NCBI RefSeq assembly: GCF_004798705.1
Contig: NZ_CP039290.1
Span: 1,178,001-1,242,000 of the forward strand
Length of the DNA: 64,000 bases
DNA from: Arthrobacter sp. PAMC25564
Lineage (GTDB): Bacteria > Actinomycetota > Actinomycetes > Actinomycetales > Micrococcaceae
Reading direction: 5' to 3'
Below the pieces are notes generated by a model that ran no database searches, was not told the DNA's origin, and saw only the letters and a list, made by a program, of their open reading frames with translations. A program made the translations under genes and the position numbers. Below, one piece after another: positions 9,082 to 18,207 of the stretch. The stretch's first letter is position 1, and the number at the start of each line of letters is the position of its first letter.

Positions 9082-10884
9082 ATGAACGAACCCGCAGACC
9101 GCATGGCAACTGCGTCATCCCAACGCCGTACCCTCGACTGTGACGTCCTGGTGATCGGATCGGGTGCCGGAGGACTCTCGGCCGCCGTGACCGCGGCCTA
9201 CCATGGGCTCAAGGTCATCGTGGTGGAAAAGGCCGAAGTCTGCGGCGGCGCCACGTCCTGGTCAGGCGGCTGGGCCTGGACCCCGGGCAACCCGCTGGCC
9301 AGGGCCGCCGGCGTCAACGAGGACAAGGAAACCTTCCGCACCTACCTGCGGCACCGCCTGGGCGGGCAGTACCAGGCGGACAAGGTGGATGCTTTCCTCG
9401 AGGCCGTCCCGCACATGGTGGGCTTCTTCCAGGACAAGACCAGCCTGCAGTTCGTGCCCGGCGCCAGGATCAACGACGTCTACGGCAACACCCCCGGCGC
9501 CGGCACCGGGAACCGCTCGGTGGGCCCCGAGCCCATCAACGCCCGCAGGATCCGGCCGGAACTGCGTGCCAAGATGCGCCACCAGCTGTACGAAACGTCC
9601 TTCCTGGGCATGGGAATCATGGCCGGCCCCGACCTGGGCAAGTTCCTCTCCGCCTCTCAGGGCAACCTCCAGGGCCTGTTCCATGCCGGCTGGCGCTCCG
9701 CCTTCCACCTCCTGGACCTGGTCACGCACCGCCGGAACATGCAGCTCGTCAACGGCACCGCCCTGACCGGCCGGCTGATGAAGTCTGCCGACGATCTCGG
9801 CGTGGACCTCCGCGTCTCCACCCCGGCCCGGCGCCTGCTGACCGATGCCGCCGGCAAGGTGACCGGCGCCGTCGTCGATTCACCCGAAGGGGGGCTGCAG
9901 ATCAACGCCTCCCGCGGCGTGGTGCTGGCGGCCGGCGGCTTCCCGAACGACGTGCAGCGCCGCAAGGAGCTGTTCCCCAATACACCCACCGGCCGGGAGC
10001 ACTGGACGCTGGCGCCCAAGGAGACCAACGGCGACGGCATCAGCCTGGGCCAGTCCGTGGGCGCCCGCTTCAAGACCGATGTGAAGTCCGCGGCCGCCTG
10101 GTGCCCCGTCTCCCTGGTCCCGTACCGCAACGGCCGCACCGGCACCTTCCCGCACATCATGGACCGGGCGAAGCCCGGCAGCATCGGTGTGCTGCGCACC
10201 GGGAAGCGCTTTGTCAACGAGGCCAACGGCTACTACGACTATGTCGCCGCGATGCTGGAGGCCACCCCGGAGGGCGCGACGGCGGAGTCCTGGCAGATCG
10301 CCGACAGCCGCTTCGTGCGCCGGTTCCCGCTCGGCATGGCCAAGCCGCTGCCCGTGCCGCTCTTCCCCTACCTGCGCTCCGGCTACCTCAAGAAGGGCCG
10401 CACCATCGAGGAACTCGCCGCGAACTGCGGGATCGATCCCGCGGCACTGCAGCAGACGGTTGCGGAGTTCAACGAGAACGCCCGCCGTGGCGTGGATCCG
10501 GACTTCGGCCGCGGCGAGACCGCGTTCAACCGCTACGGCGGGGACGCCAGGACCCAGCCGAACCCGTCCCTGGGGCCGATCGAGCAGGGCCCGTTCTACG
10601 CCGTGCGCGTGGTGCCCGGCAGTTTCGGCACCTTCGCCGGCCTGGATGCGGACGCCCGCTCCCGGGTGCTGGACCACAACGGTGAGCCGATTGCCGGACT
10701 CTACGTCGCCGGCAACGACCAGGCCAATGTGATGGGCGGGCACTACCCGGCCGGCGGCATCAACCTCGGCCCCGCGCTGACCTTCGGCTACATCGCCGGC
10801 CGCGACCTCGCCGGTGCGGCAGCGTATGAGGATGACGGCACCCTGCCGGACGCCGTCCCGGAACCGTCCGGCTCCGCGGCCTGA
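9082..10884 (+). CDS. FAD-dependent flavoprotein, 3-ketosteroid dehydrogenase / fumarate reductase-like
   Basis: A 600-residue flavoprotein. The dinucleotide-binding start VLVIGSGAGGLSAAVTA is followed by VVEKAEVCGGATSWSGG. Near the end, GLYVAGNDQANVMGGHYP and PAGGINLGPALTFGYIAGR match the KstD/fumarate-reductase C-terminal FAD loop. In ketosteroid Delta1-dehydrogenases the corresponding Tyr-Pro-Gly-x-Gly region is catalytic, so this enzyme probably introduces or removes a ring double bond next to a ketone. The ATG at 9082 is preferred over that at 9070 because GGAGA lies at the right distance. It is the last gene of the plus-strand cluster. No steroid genes are nearby, so the substrate is probably a smaller ring ketone. 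Confidence 0.82.
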   Translation: MNEPADRMATASSQRRTLDCDVLVIGSGAGGLSAAVTAAYHGLKVIVVEKAEVCGGATSWSGGWAWTPGNPLARAAGVNEDKETFRTYLRHRLGGQYQADKVDAFLEAVPHMVGFFQDKTSLQFVPGARINDVYGNTPGAGTGNRSVGPEPINARRIRPELRAKMRHQLYETSFLGMGIMAGPDLGKFLSASQGNLQGLFHAGWRSAFHLLDLVTHRRNMQLVNGTALTGRLMKSADDLGVDLRVSTPARRLLTDAAGKVTGAVVDSPEGGLQINASRGVVLAAGGFPNDVQRRKELFPNTPTGREHWTLAPKETNGDGISLGQSVGARFKTDVKSAAAWCPVSLVPYRNGRTGTFPHIMDRAKPGSIGVLRTGKRFVNEANGYYDYVAAMLEATPEGATAESWQIADSRFVRRFPLGMAKPLPVPLFPYLRSGYLKKGRTIEELAANCGIDPAALQQTVAEFNENARRGVDPDFGRGETAFNRYGGDARTQPNPSLGPIEQGPFYAVRVVPGSFGTFAGLDADARSRVLDHNGEPIAGLYVAGNDQANVMGGHYPAGGINLGPALTFGYIAGRDLAGAAAYEDDGTLPDAVPEPSGSAA

Positions 10885-10980
10885 GCGCCGGGGCCTCCTG
10901 GCGAAACCTACCGGCCCCGTCGTTTTTGGGGCAGGATAAGCACCGTAAACAGGCACCGTCCCGCTGCAAGGAGTCCATAG

Positions 10981-11394
10981 ATGACCACGCTGAACCCCTA
11001 CCTCGGCTTCCGCGACAACGCGAAGGAAGCCATGACTTTCTACCAGGCGGTCTTCGGGGGTGAGCTGAATATGAGCAGCTTTGCCGAGTACCACGCCAGC
11101 GAGGACCCGGCCGAGCAGGACAAGATCATGCACGGCATGCTGACCACGGAAAACGGCATGGTGCTGATGGGGGCGGACACCCCCAACAGCATGGACTACA
11201 CGCCGGGAAACAATTTTTCCGTGTCCCTCAGCGGCTCCGACGAGGCCGAACTGCGCGGCTACTTCGACAAACTGGCCGACGGCGGCACCATCGCCGTACC
11301 GCTGGCGAAGGCGCCGTGGGGCGATACCTTCGGCATGTGCAAGGACAAGTTCGGGGTGGACTGGCTGGTCAACATCGCGCCGGCCGCAGGCTAG
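10981..11394 (+). CDS. VOC/PhnB-like glyoxalase-fold protein
   Basis: A 137-residue protein of the PhnB-like VOC group (paired beta-alpha-beta-beta-beta modules), starting TLNPYLGFRDNAKEAMTFY and ending KAPWGDTFGMCKDKFGVDW, both hallmark stretches. Related proteins include small methyltransferase-like and resistance-like proteins; most have no known substrate. AAGGAG precedes the ATG. It is followed by a large hairpin at 11401-11449, so it is probably a single-gene unit. Confidence 0.88.
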   Translation: MTTLNPYLGFRDNAKEAMTFYQAVFGGELNMSSFAEYHASEDPAEQDKIMHGMLTTENGMVLMGADTPNSMDYTPGNNFSVSLSGSDEAELRGYFDKLADGGTIAVPLAKAPWGDTFGMCKDKFGVDWLVNIAPAAG

Positions 11395-11400
11395 GCGCGG

Positions 11401-11449
11401 CGGTTCCCTGCGCACACCACGTTCCCACCGGCGTCGGCGCAGGGAACCG
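11401..11449 (+). terminator. Long stem-loop after the VOC gene
   Basis: CGGTTCCCTGCGC (11401-11413) and GCGCAGGGAACCG (11437-11449) form a perfect 13-base stem with a 23-base loop, starting seven bases after the VOC stop codon. There is no T tract, so it is either a U-less terminator or a 3'-end stabiliser. Confidence 0.6.
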
Positions 11450-11547
11450 TCGAAATGGCGTTCTCAAGCCGCCCGCCCGCGGCTATCCTGAACCTGTCAG
11501 GACACCGCATGATCGAGTCCTTTCTTTCCGGCCCAGAAAGGCGTGCC

Positions 11548-11757
11548 ATGACCGAGAAGTTGCACCTCACACCGGAAGACGAATTCCCCGAAGACCTGAG
11601 CAAGATCGAGGACAAGGAACTGCAGGTCCTCGACAGCCAGGTCCAGCGCCAGCTTGACTACGAATACGTTGCCGAGGGCGAACCCAATCCGGAAACCGAG
11701 TTCCGGCACTATGACCTCGATGAGGAATTCAGCGAGCGGGACAAACGCGACGACTAG
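11548..11757 (+). CDS. Small acidic hypothetical protein
   Basis: A 69-residue, very acidic protein (many Glu/Asp, e.g. TPEDEFPEDLSKIEDKEL and DLDEEFSERDKRDD) with no membrane segment. Not recognised. The ATG at 11548 is preferred to upstream in-frame ATGs because GAAAGG precedes it and the upstream segment has no acidic character. It is probably cytoplasmic and highly soluble. It stands alone between the VOC gene and a hydrolase. Confidence 0.65.
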   Translation: MTEKLHLTPEDEFPEDLSKIEDKELQVLDSQVQRQLDYEYVAEGEPNPETEFRHYDLDEEFSERDKRDD

Positions 11758-11874
11758 CCTGCGCGGCGGCGTTGTCGGAGCGGAGCGTGCAGCTCAGCAT
11801 GCTTACTACAATGGGTGAACCAGGAGCAGCTCGCCAGAGACGCTGAGCCACAACGCTGCAGAAACGAGTTCCCC

Positions 11875-12714
11875 ATGAGCAGCCCCGTCCGCTTGGAGAT
11901 CGAGGCCGGGGGACACCTCGGCCACGTGTTTGCCTCACGGCGGCCCTCGGCCGGCCTTCCGGACACCCGGACGTCAGGCCCCGACGGCGGGCCTGGTACC
12001 GACGCCGGATCCGCCGTCGTCCTCCTCCACGGGATCGGTGCGTCGCACCGTTACCTGCGCAGGCTACACGGGCTGCTCGCCGGGTCCATCGATACGTATT
12101 CGATCGACCTGCCGGGCTTCGGCGCCACGCCCCGGCCCGGGCGCACCCTGTCGGTCGCGGACCACGCCCGCTACATCCTCGGCGCCATGGAACAGCTCGG
12201 CGTACCGCAGTTCGTGATTGTGGGGCACTCGATGGGGACCCAGTTCGCCGTCGAGGCCGCGCTCCAGCAGTCGGCGCGGATTCCATCCGTGGTGCTGATG
12301 GGGCCGGTGGTGGATTCCAGGCGCCGCACGGTGGCGCAGCAGGCCCTGTCGCTGGGCAAGGATTGCCTGTTTTTCGAGAGCCCGTCCTCAAACTTCCTCG
12401 TCTTCACCGACTATCTGCGCTGCGGTCCGTCCTGGTACCTCAAGACCCTCCAGGTCATGATGGACTACCCCACGGAGGAGCGGATTACCGGGGTGACGGC
12501 GCCGGTCCTGGTGGTGCGCGGCGCCAACGATCCGGTGGCCACCTCGGACTGGTCCCGCCGGCTGGCCGGGCGGGCCGCAGCCGGACAGTTGCTGGAAATC
12601 CAGGGCGCCGGCCACGTGGTGCAGCACAACCGGGCCGTTGAGGTCGCCGGGGCCATCACATCCTTCGCCGGCCTTCCGGCCGGCAGCGGGAATCCCCGGG
12701 AGTTCATGGCCTGA
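11875..12714 (+). CDS. Alpha/beta hydrolase
   Basis: A 279-residue alpha/beta hydrolase. VVLLHGIGASHRY gives the oxyanion His-Gly. The nucleophile elbow is VIVGHSMGTQF (Ser). The acid is in VRGANDPVATSDWS and the catalytic His in GAGHVVQHN. The pattern fits an esterase, lipase or C-C hydrolase; no substrate can be assigned. The start at 11875 is the ATG just before the first domain strand; an upstream GTG would add 20 residues of no recognised fold. Confidence 0.85.
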   Translation: MSSPVRLEIEAGGHLGHVFASRRPSAGLPDTRTSGPDGGPGTDAGSAVVLLHGIGASHRYLRRLHGLLAGSIDTYSIDLPGFGATPRPGRTLSVADHARYILGAMEQLGVPQFVIVGHSMGTQFAVEAALQQSARIPSVVLMGPVVDSRRRTVAQQALSLGKDCLFFESPSSNFLVFTDYLRCGPSWYLKTLQVMMDYPTEERITGVTAPVLVVRGANDPVATSDWSRRLAGRAAAGQLLEIQGAGHVVQHNRAVEVAGAITSFAGLPAGSGNPREFMA

Positions 12715-12750
12715 GCGGGGCCCCCGGCGCCGGCCCGGTGCGGAGCGGAA

Positions 12751-15231
12751 TCAGTCGCGGGCCCGGATCCGGCCCAGGACCTCGACGGCGACGCTGGCGG
12801 CAAAGGAGGCAACAAGCGTTGCCATTAGCAGCGGAGCAGGCGGCCATTCGATACCGAGGAAGTCAGCCACGGCCGGGACTCCCAGCACGAAAGCCAGCGC
12901 GGCGTACATGGCGCCAATAATGCCCAGGCGGCGCAGATCGAACGGCCGGGACAGGACCGAAAGAATCCACAGCCCCGTCAGCGACAACGCCAGCACTGAC
13001 GCCGTCCGCACCGCGTCTTCGGTAAAGCCTCCGCTGACCCGGGCGTAAAGCGAGATGGCAAGAATCGTGGCGGTGACGATCAGTCCGGCCGGCACGGCGA
13101 AGGACAGGGACCGCCGGAGGAATCCCGGGCGGTACCGGCGCAAGTTCGGCATCAGCGCGAGGAAAAACGCCGGGATGCCGATAGTCAGTCCGTCGGTCGC
13201 CGACAGTTGCCGGGGGAGGAACGGAAACCCCCACAACAGGGCGCCGAAGACGACGGACAATCCGACGGCATAAGCGGTCTTGGCGAGGAACAGCATGGAC
13301 ACGCGCTCAATGTTCGCGATGACCCGGCGTCCCTCCGCCACCACGCCCGGCAGGCGGTCGAAGCGGCCGTCCAGCAGGATCAGCCGGGATACCGCCTTCG
13401 TGGCGGCCGCGGCCGAATCCATGGCGATGCCGATATCCGCCTCCTTGAGGGCCAGCGCATCGTTGACACCGTCACCGGTCATGGCAACAACATGGCCGGA
13501 GCGGCGGAGCGCAAGGACCATGTCTTTCTTCTGCGAAGGTGTCACCCGGCCGAACACTGTGTGCTGCTCCATCACAGTTGCCAGTTCGTCAGGATCCCGG
13601 GGGAGCTGCCTGGCATCGTAGCCGCCGTCGGACTCGAGCCCGACCTCGCGGGCCACCGCTGCCACGGTCCGGGGGTCGTCGCCGGAAATGACGCGGAGCC
13701 CGACACCTTGCTCCCGGAAATAGGCCAGGGTCCGTGCCGCATCCGGGCGGATCTTCTCCCGGAAGGTCAGGAGCGCAGCCGGAACCAGCCCATCCGGCAG
13801 CGACGGGGTTCCGGCGTCGGGGACCTTCAGGGTGCCCGCAGCGTGGGCCAGCACGAGGGTGCGGAGGCCTGAGGCGGCAAGGTCCGATGCCGTCCCCAGG
13901 GCGGCTTCGGTTTCCGCCCCGCCGTCAAGCACTATGTCCGGCGCCCCGAGCACCCACGTGCCCGCGGCGTCCTCGCTGCCGGCGCCGCCGGACCCCGTGG
14001 ACACGTCCGCGCCGGCAGGGGCAGAGCCGAAGCTGACCGCGCTCCATTTTGTCGCCGACGAGAACGCGACGGTGGAGACCGGGACGAGGGCCTCAGGATG
14101 GGGAAAATGCGGGGCCACGCACCGGGCAGTGGCATTGGCCTGGGGGTCGGCGCCGAACCACCCGAGCGCCAGTTTCCATCCTTCGGGCGGGGTGCCGCCG
14201 GCGGGGTGGACGGCGTCGAAAATGATCCGGCCCTCGGTGAGTGTGCCCGTCTTGTCCAGGCACAGGACATCGACCCGGGCAAGGCCCTCCACGGCGGCCA
14301 GTTCCTGGATGAGGACTTTCCCTTGGGCCAGGCGGAGCCCGCCGACGGCGAAGGCGACGCTGGTCATCAGCACCAGGCCCAGCGGGATCATGGCGATGAC
14401 GGCCGCCACCGACCCTACCGCCCCGGTCGGCCAGCTTCCGGTGCGGAAGGCTTCCTCCCAGCCGCCCAGGGCCTGCATCTGGCCGTTGACGACGATGGCC
14501 ATGATGGGCAGGAGCGCGAAGGTGATCCATCGCAGGATCCGGTTGAGGCTGTCCCGGATCTCCGAATGGACCAGGGAAAAGAGCTTCGCCTGCGCGGTCA
14601 GCCGGCCGGCATAGGAGTCGGCGCCCACCCGGATCACGCGGGCCCTGCCGTGGCCGGCGACCACGCTGGAGCCGGACAGGACCTCCATGCCCGCGTTCTT
14701 GCCCACCGGCCGGGATTCCCCGGTGAGCAACGATTCATCCAGCTCAAGGCCGTCCTCGTCGAGGACGGCGGCGTCCGCGGGGACCTGGTCGCCGGTCTGA
14801 AGCTCAAGGATGTCGTCTTGGACCACGTCCGCAGGCCCGATCACCTGGACGGCGCCGTCCCGCAGGACACGCGCGGTGGGCGAATTGAGGACAGCCAGCC
14901 GGTCCAGCTGAATCTTGGCCCGGAACTCCTGGACCACGCCGATGATCGCGTTTCCGACGGCGGCGAAACCGAAGAGCGCATCTTTCCATTGGCCCAGGAA
15001 CAGCAGGAGCAGGAAGCTGGCGCCCACGATCCCGTTGAAGAGCGTCAGCACGTTGGCCTGGAAGATGTGCCACAGGCTCCGGCTCGTGTTGTTGGGAACG
15101 GCGTTGCTCCGGCCGTCGCGGACGCGGTCAGCGACGTCGTTGGCAGTCAGCCCACGACGGGTCAGCGCCTTCAGGGAGTGCCGGGCCGGACTCCGGTGGC
15201 CGGCCACGTCCTGGGTGCCTCGCTGAGCCAT
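12751..15231 (-). CDS. P-type cation-transporting ATPase (CtpE-like)
   Basis: An 826-residue P-type ATPase. Visible motifs: actuator-domain LLTGESRPVG, phosphorylation site CLDKTGTLTEG, and hinge MTGDGVNDALALKEADIG. About 8-10 membrane helices are spread before the actuator, around the centre (ALLPIMAIVVNG) and in the last 200 residues. It lacks N-terminal heavy-metal domains and CPC motifs, so it is not a copper/zinc type; it best resembles the actinobacterial CtpE group, for which calcium transport is reported in mycobacteria. The ATG at 15231 is chosen over the TTG nine bases upstream. It is divergent from a second P-type ATPase at 15364 with about 130 bases between them. Confidence 0.88.
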   Translation of the reverse strand: MAQRGTQDVAGHRSPARHSLKALTRRGLTANDVADRVRDGRSNAVPNNTSRSLWHIFQANVLTLFNGIVGASFLLLLFLGQWKDALFGFAAVGNAIIGVVQEFRAKIQLDRLAVLNSPTARVLRDGAVQVIGPADVVQDDILELQTGDQVPADAAVLDEDGLELDESLLTGESRPVGKNAGMEVLSGSSVVAGHGRARVIRVGADSYAGRLTAQAKLFSLVHSEIRDSLNRILRWITFALLPIMAIVVNGQMQALGGWEEAFRTGSWPTGAVGSVAAVIAMIPLGLVLMTSVAFAVGGLRLAQGKVLIQELAAVEGLARVDVLCLDKTGTLTEGRIIFDAVHPAGGTPPEGWKLALGWFGADPQANATARCVAPHFPHPEALVPVSTVAFSSATKWSAVSFGSAPAGADVSTGSGGAGSEDAAGTWVLGAPDIVLDGGAETEAALGTASDLAASGLRTLVLAHAAGTLKVPDAGTPSLPDGLVPAALLTFREKIRPDAARTLAYFREQGVGLRVISGDDPRTVAAVAREVGLESDGGYDARQLPRDPDELATVMEQHTVFGRVTPSQKKDMVLALRRSGHVVAMTGDGVNDALALKEADIGIAMDSAAAATKAVSRLILLDGRFDRLPGVVAEGRRVIANIERVSMLFLAKTAYAVGLSVVFGALLWGFPFLPRQLSATDGLTIGIPAFFLALMPNLRRYRPGFLRRSLSFAVPAGLIVTATILAISLYARVSGGFTEDAVRTASVLALSLTGLWILSVLSRPFDLRRLGIIGAMYAALAFVLGVPAVADFLGIEWPPAPLLMATLVASFAASVAVEVLGRIRARD

Positions 15232-15363
15232 ATGCGCCAATCTTCGGTGGTCCTGGGTGCTCCAAGCTGGAGCCCGACGCTTTCAGTGTGGCATGGCTTT
15301 GGCGCCCATTCAGCTTGAGGACGTACCCTGAGCGGTAACTTGAACTTGTCGAATGGATTCCGC

Positions 15364-18099
15364 ATGCCAGAGCTCGACGTACAGGAGTCGCACTCCCCGC
15401 CGGTAACCATCGCCGACGCCGCCAGACTCCCCCTGAACGAGGTCCTGGAACAGCTGGGCTCCAGCGTGGACGGGCTGAGCGGCGCCGAGGCCGCCAAGCG
15501 CTTCGCGGAGGTGGGTCCGAACGCGGTCCGGACCCACCGGGCCAGCGGCTGGGCTGTCCTTGGCCGGCAGTTCGGCAGCCCCATCCTGATCCTGTTGCTC
15601 ATCACCGCCGGGCTCTCGCTCTTCCTGGGGGATGCCACGAATTCCATCGTCATCGGTGTGATCCTGCTGGTCAGCGTGGGGCTGGGATTCAGCAACGAAT
15701 TCCGGGCCGAACGCGCCGCCGAGGCATTGCATTCGCGCGTCACGCACCGCGCCGTTGTCGTCCGCGACGGGTCGGCCGGCGACGTTGACGTCACCGCCCT
15801 GGTGCCGGGCGACGTCGTTCATTTGGGGATCGGTGCGATCATCCCGGCCGACATGCGGGTGCTGACGGCCAAGGACCTGCTGTGCGATGAAAGCATCCTG
15901 ACCGGGGAATCGCTGCCGGCCGGCAAGGACCCGGCACCGGTGCCCGGCGGCGCGGCGCTGGGCGACCTGACATCCTGCCTTTTTATGGGAACCGTGATCC
16001 AGTCGGGCAACTGCACGGGCGTGGTGGTCGCCACCGGCGGCCGGGCCGAATTCGGCCGGATCGCCCTGGGCCTGGGCCAGCGGCAGCCCCAGACCGAGTT
16101 CCAGCTGGGCCTCAAGCGCTTCTCCTACCTGCTGCTGCAGGTGGCGATCGCCCTCACCTCGCTGATCTTCATCGCGAACCTGCTGCTGCACCGGCCCGTG
16201 ATCGAATCGCTGCTGTTCTCGCTGGCGATCGCCGTCGGGATCACCCCGCAGCTGCTGCCCGCCGTCGTCAGCACCAGCCTGGCCACCGGCACCCGCCAGC
16301 TGGCCAGGCGAAAGGTCCTGGTCAAGCGCCTGGTCTGCATCGAAGACCTCGGCGACATGGACATTCTGGTCACGGACAAGACCGGCACGCTGACGGAAGG
16401 ACGGATCAGCTTCACTGGGGCACTGCCCGCCACCCCGGGGATCTCCGACGGCGATCTCCTCACCCTGGGGCTGCTCGCCACCGAAGCCGAGTATTCCGAG
16501 GCGAAGGCGTCCGCCGTGGGCCTGAACCCGCTGGACGCCGCACTGTGGGCGTCAGCGCAGGCCGCAGCCTTCGATCCGGCACGCTACGAGCGCCTGGACG
16601 TGATCGATTTTGACCATCAGCGGCGCCGGACCAGCGTGCTGGTCCGCGACGCCGGCGGCCCCGCCCGGATGATCACCAAGGGGTCCCCGGAAGACGTCCT
16701 TGCGTTGTGCGTCGATACCCCGGCGAGCGTGCAGGCCCTGCTGGATGAGCAGTTCGACGCCGGATCCCGCGTGGTGGCGGTGGCCACCCGCCCGGCCGCC
16801 GGTCTGGAGGACATGACGCCGGCCGACGAGAAGGACCTGGTCCTGGCCGGCTTCCTCATCTTCCTGGACCGGCCCAAGGCCAACGCCCGGGCCTCCCTGG
16901 ACCAGCTTGCGGCGCTCGGCATCACGGTCAAGATCGCCACCGGTGACAACGCCAAGGTCGCCGAAAAGGTCTGTGACGAGCTCGGTGTGCTCTCGGGCGG
17001 GACGCTCACCGGCACCGAGGTGGAAGCCATGTCCGACGCCGAACTGGGCGCAGCGGCACGGGAGGCAAGCATCTTCGCGCGTGTCTCGCCCGAACAGAAG
17101 GCCCGGATCATCCGGCTGCTGCGCAAGAGCGGCGGTGCCGTCGGTTTTATGGGCGACGGCGTGAACGATGCGCTTGCCCTGCACGAAGCGGACATCGGCA
17201 TTTCCGTGGACAGCGCCACCGATGTCGCCAAGGACGCAGCCGACGTCGTGCTGCTGGACAAGGACCTGGGGGTCCTCGCCGAAGGAGTGATGGAAGGCCG
17301 GCGGATCTTCGCCAACACCATCAAGTACGTGCTGATGGGGACCTCGAGCAACTTCGGCAACATGTTCAGCGCGGCCACCGCCTCCGTGGTGCTGAGCTTC
17401 CTGCCGATGCTTCCGGGGCAGATCCTGCTGAACAACCTGCTCTACGACACCGGCCAGCTGGCCATTCCGGGCGACCGTGTCGACAAAGAACAGTTGCTGG
17501 CCCCCTCGCACTGGAACATCGGGTTCATCAGGCGCTTTATGTTCCTGTTCGGACCGATCAGCTCCCTCTTCGACTTTGCGACGTTCGCCCTGATGCTCTT
17601 CGTCTTCGACGCGGTCCCCGGGGAATTCCGCGCCGGCTGGTTCATCGAATCCATCGCGACGCAGACGCTGATCATCTTCGCCATCCGGACCCGGCGCGTG
17701 CCGTTCTTCCGCAGCAGGCCGTCCTTGGGCCTGGCCGGCGCTTCCCTCGGGGTGGTGGCACTCGGGATCTTCCTCCCACTCTCGCCGCTGGCCGGGGTGC
17801 TGGGTTTCGATCCGCTTCCCGTCCCGTTCTTCCTTGCCCTGCTGGGCATGACCGTGGTGTACCTGGTCCTGGTGGAAACCGCCAAGCGCTGGTTCTTCTC
17901 CCGGGCGGCGCAGCAGCCTGCCGTTCCGAAGCCTCCTGTGGTGCGGCGCCGCGGCAGGACCCACCACATCGCCCGCCGGGCCGCACGCTTCAGTATCCCG
18001 GCCGCCGGCCCGTTGCTCACCAACCGGGGCCCGGGGCAGCGTCGAAGGCGCAAAACCGGGCACAAAGGCCCTCGCCCGGCCACGGTGTCCGGCGGATAG
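15364..18099 (+). CDS. Magnesium-translocating P-type ATPase (MgtA/MgtB-like)
   Basis: A 911-residue type IIIB P-type ATPase. It shows the N-terminal cation-ATPase domain (GLSGAEAAKRF), actuator LTGESLPAGK, VTDKTGTLTEGR and GFMGDGVNDALALHEADIG. Two MgtA-specific marks are present: ITPQLLPAVVSTSLA before the phosphorylation site, and FNM..ATASVVLSFLPMLP followed by LLNNLLYDTGQLAIP. The family imports Mg2+ using ATP and is normally induced by low magnesium or stress. The C-terminal about 60 residues after the last helix are basic and unusual, rich in Arg and Pro (RRRGRTHHIARRAARF). The ATG at 15364 is preferred over an upstream TTG. Confidence 0.9.
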   Translation: MPELDVQESHSPPVTIADAARLPLNEVLEQLGSSVDGLSGAEAAKRFAEVGPNAVRTHRASGWAVLGRQFGSPILILLLITAGLSLFLGDATNSIVIGVILLVSVGLGFSNEFRAERAAEALHSRVTHRAVVVRDGSAGDVDVTALVPGDVVHLGIGAIIPADMRVLTAKDLLCDESILTGESLPAGKDPAPVPGGAALGDLTSCLFMGTVIQSGNCTGVVVATGGRAEFGRIALGLGQRQPQTEFQLGLKRFSYLLLQVAIALTSLIFIANLLLHRPVIESLLFSLAIAVGITPQLLPAVVSTSLATGTRQLARRKVLVKRLVCIEDLGDMDILVTDKTGTLTEGRISFTGALPATPGISDGDLLTLGLLATEAEYSEAKASAVGLNPLDAALWASAQAAAFDPARYERLDVIDFDHQRRRTSVLVRDAGGPARMITKGSPEDVLALCVDTPASVQALLDEQFDAGSRVVAVATRPAAGLEDMTPADEKDLVLAGFLIFLDRPKANARASLDQLAALGITVKIATGDNAKVAEKVCDELGVLSGGTLTGTEVEAMSDAELGAAAREASIFARVSPEQKARIIRLLRKSGGAVGFMGDGVNDALALHEADIGISVDSATDVAKDAADVVLLDKDLGVLAEGVMEGRRIFANTIKYVLMGTSSNFGNMFSAATASVVLSFLPMLPGQILLNNLLYDTGQLAIPGDRVDKEQLLAPSHWNIGFIRRFMFLFGPISSLFDFATFALMLFVFDAVPGEFRAGWFIESIATQTLIIFAIRTRRVPFFRSRPSLGLAGASLGVVALGIFLPLSPLAGVLGFDPLPVPFFLALLGMTVVYLVLVETAKRWFFSRAAQQPAVPKPPVVRRRGRTHHIARRAARFSIPAAGPLLTNRGPGQRRRRKTGHKGPRPATVSGG

Positions 18100-18207
18100 T
18101 TGAAGGGAGCGGCCACCGGGTCCATTCCCGAGCCTGCGGAATTCGCCAGTTGGCGACCGCGGTGCCGATGAGGCCAACGGCCGACGTCTCGACGGGGAGC
18201 CACGGCG

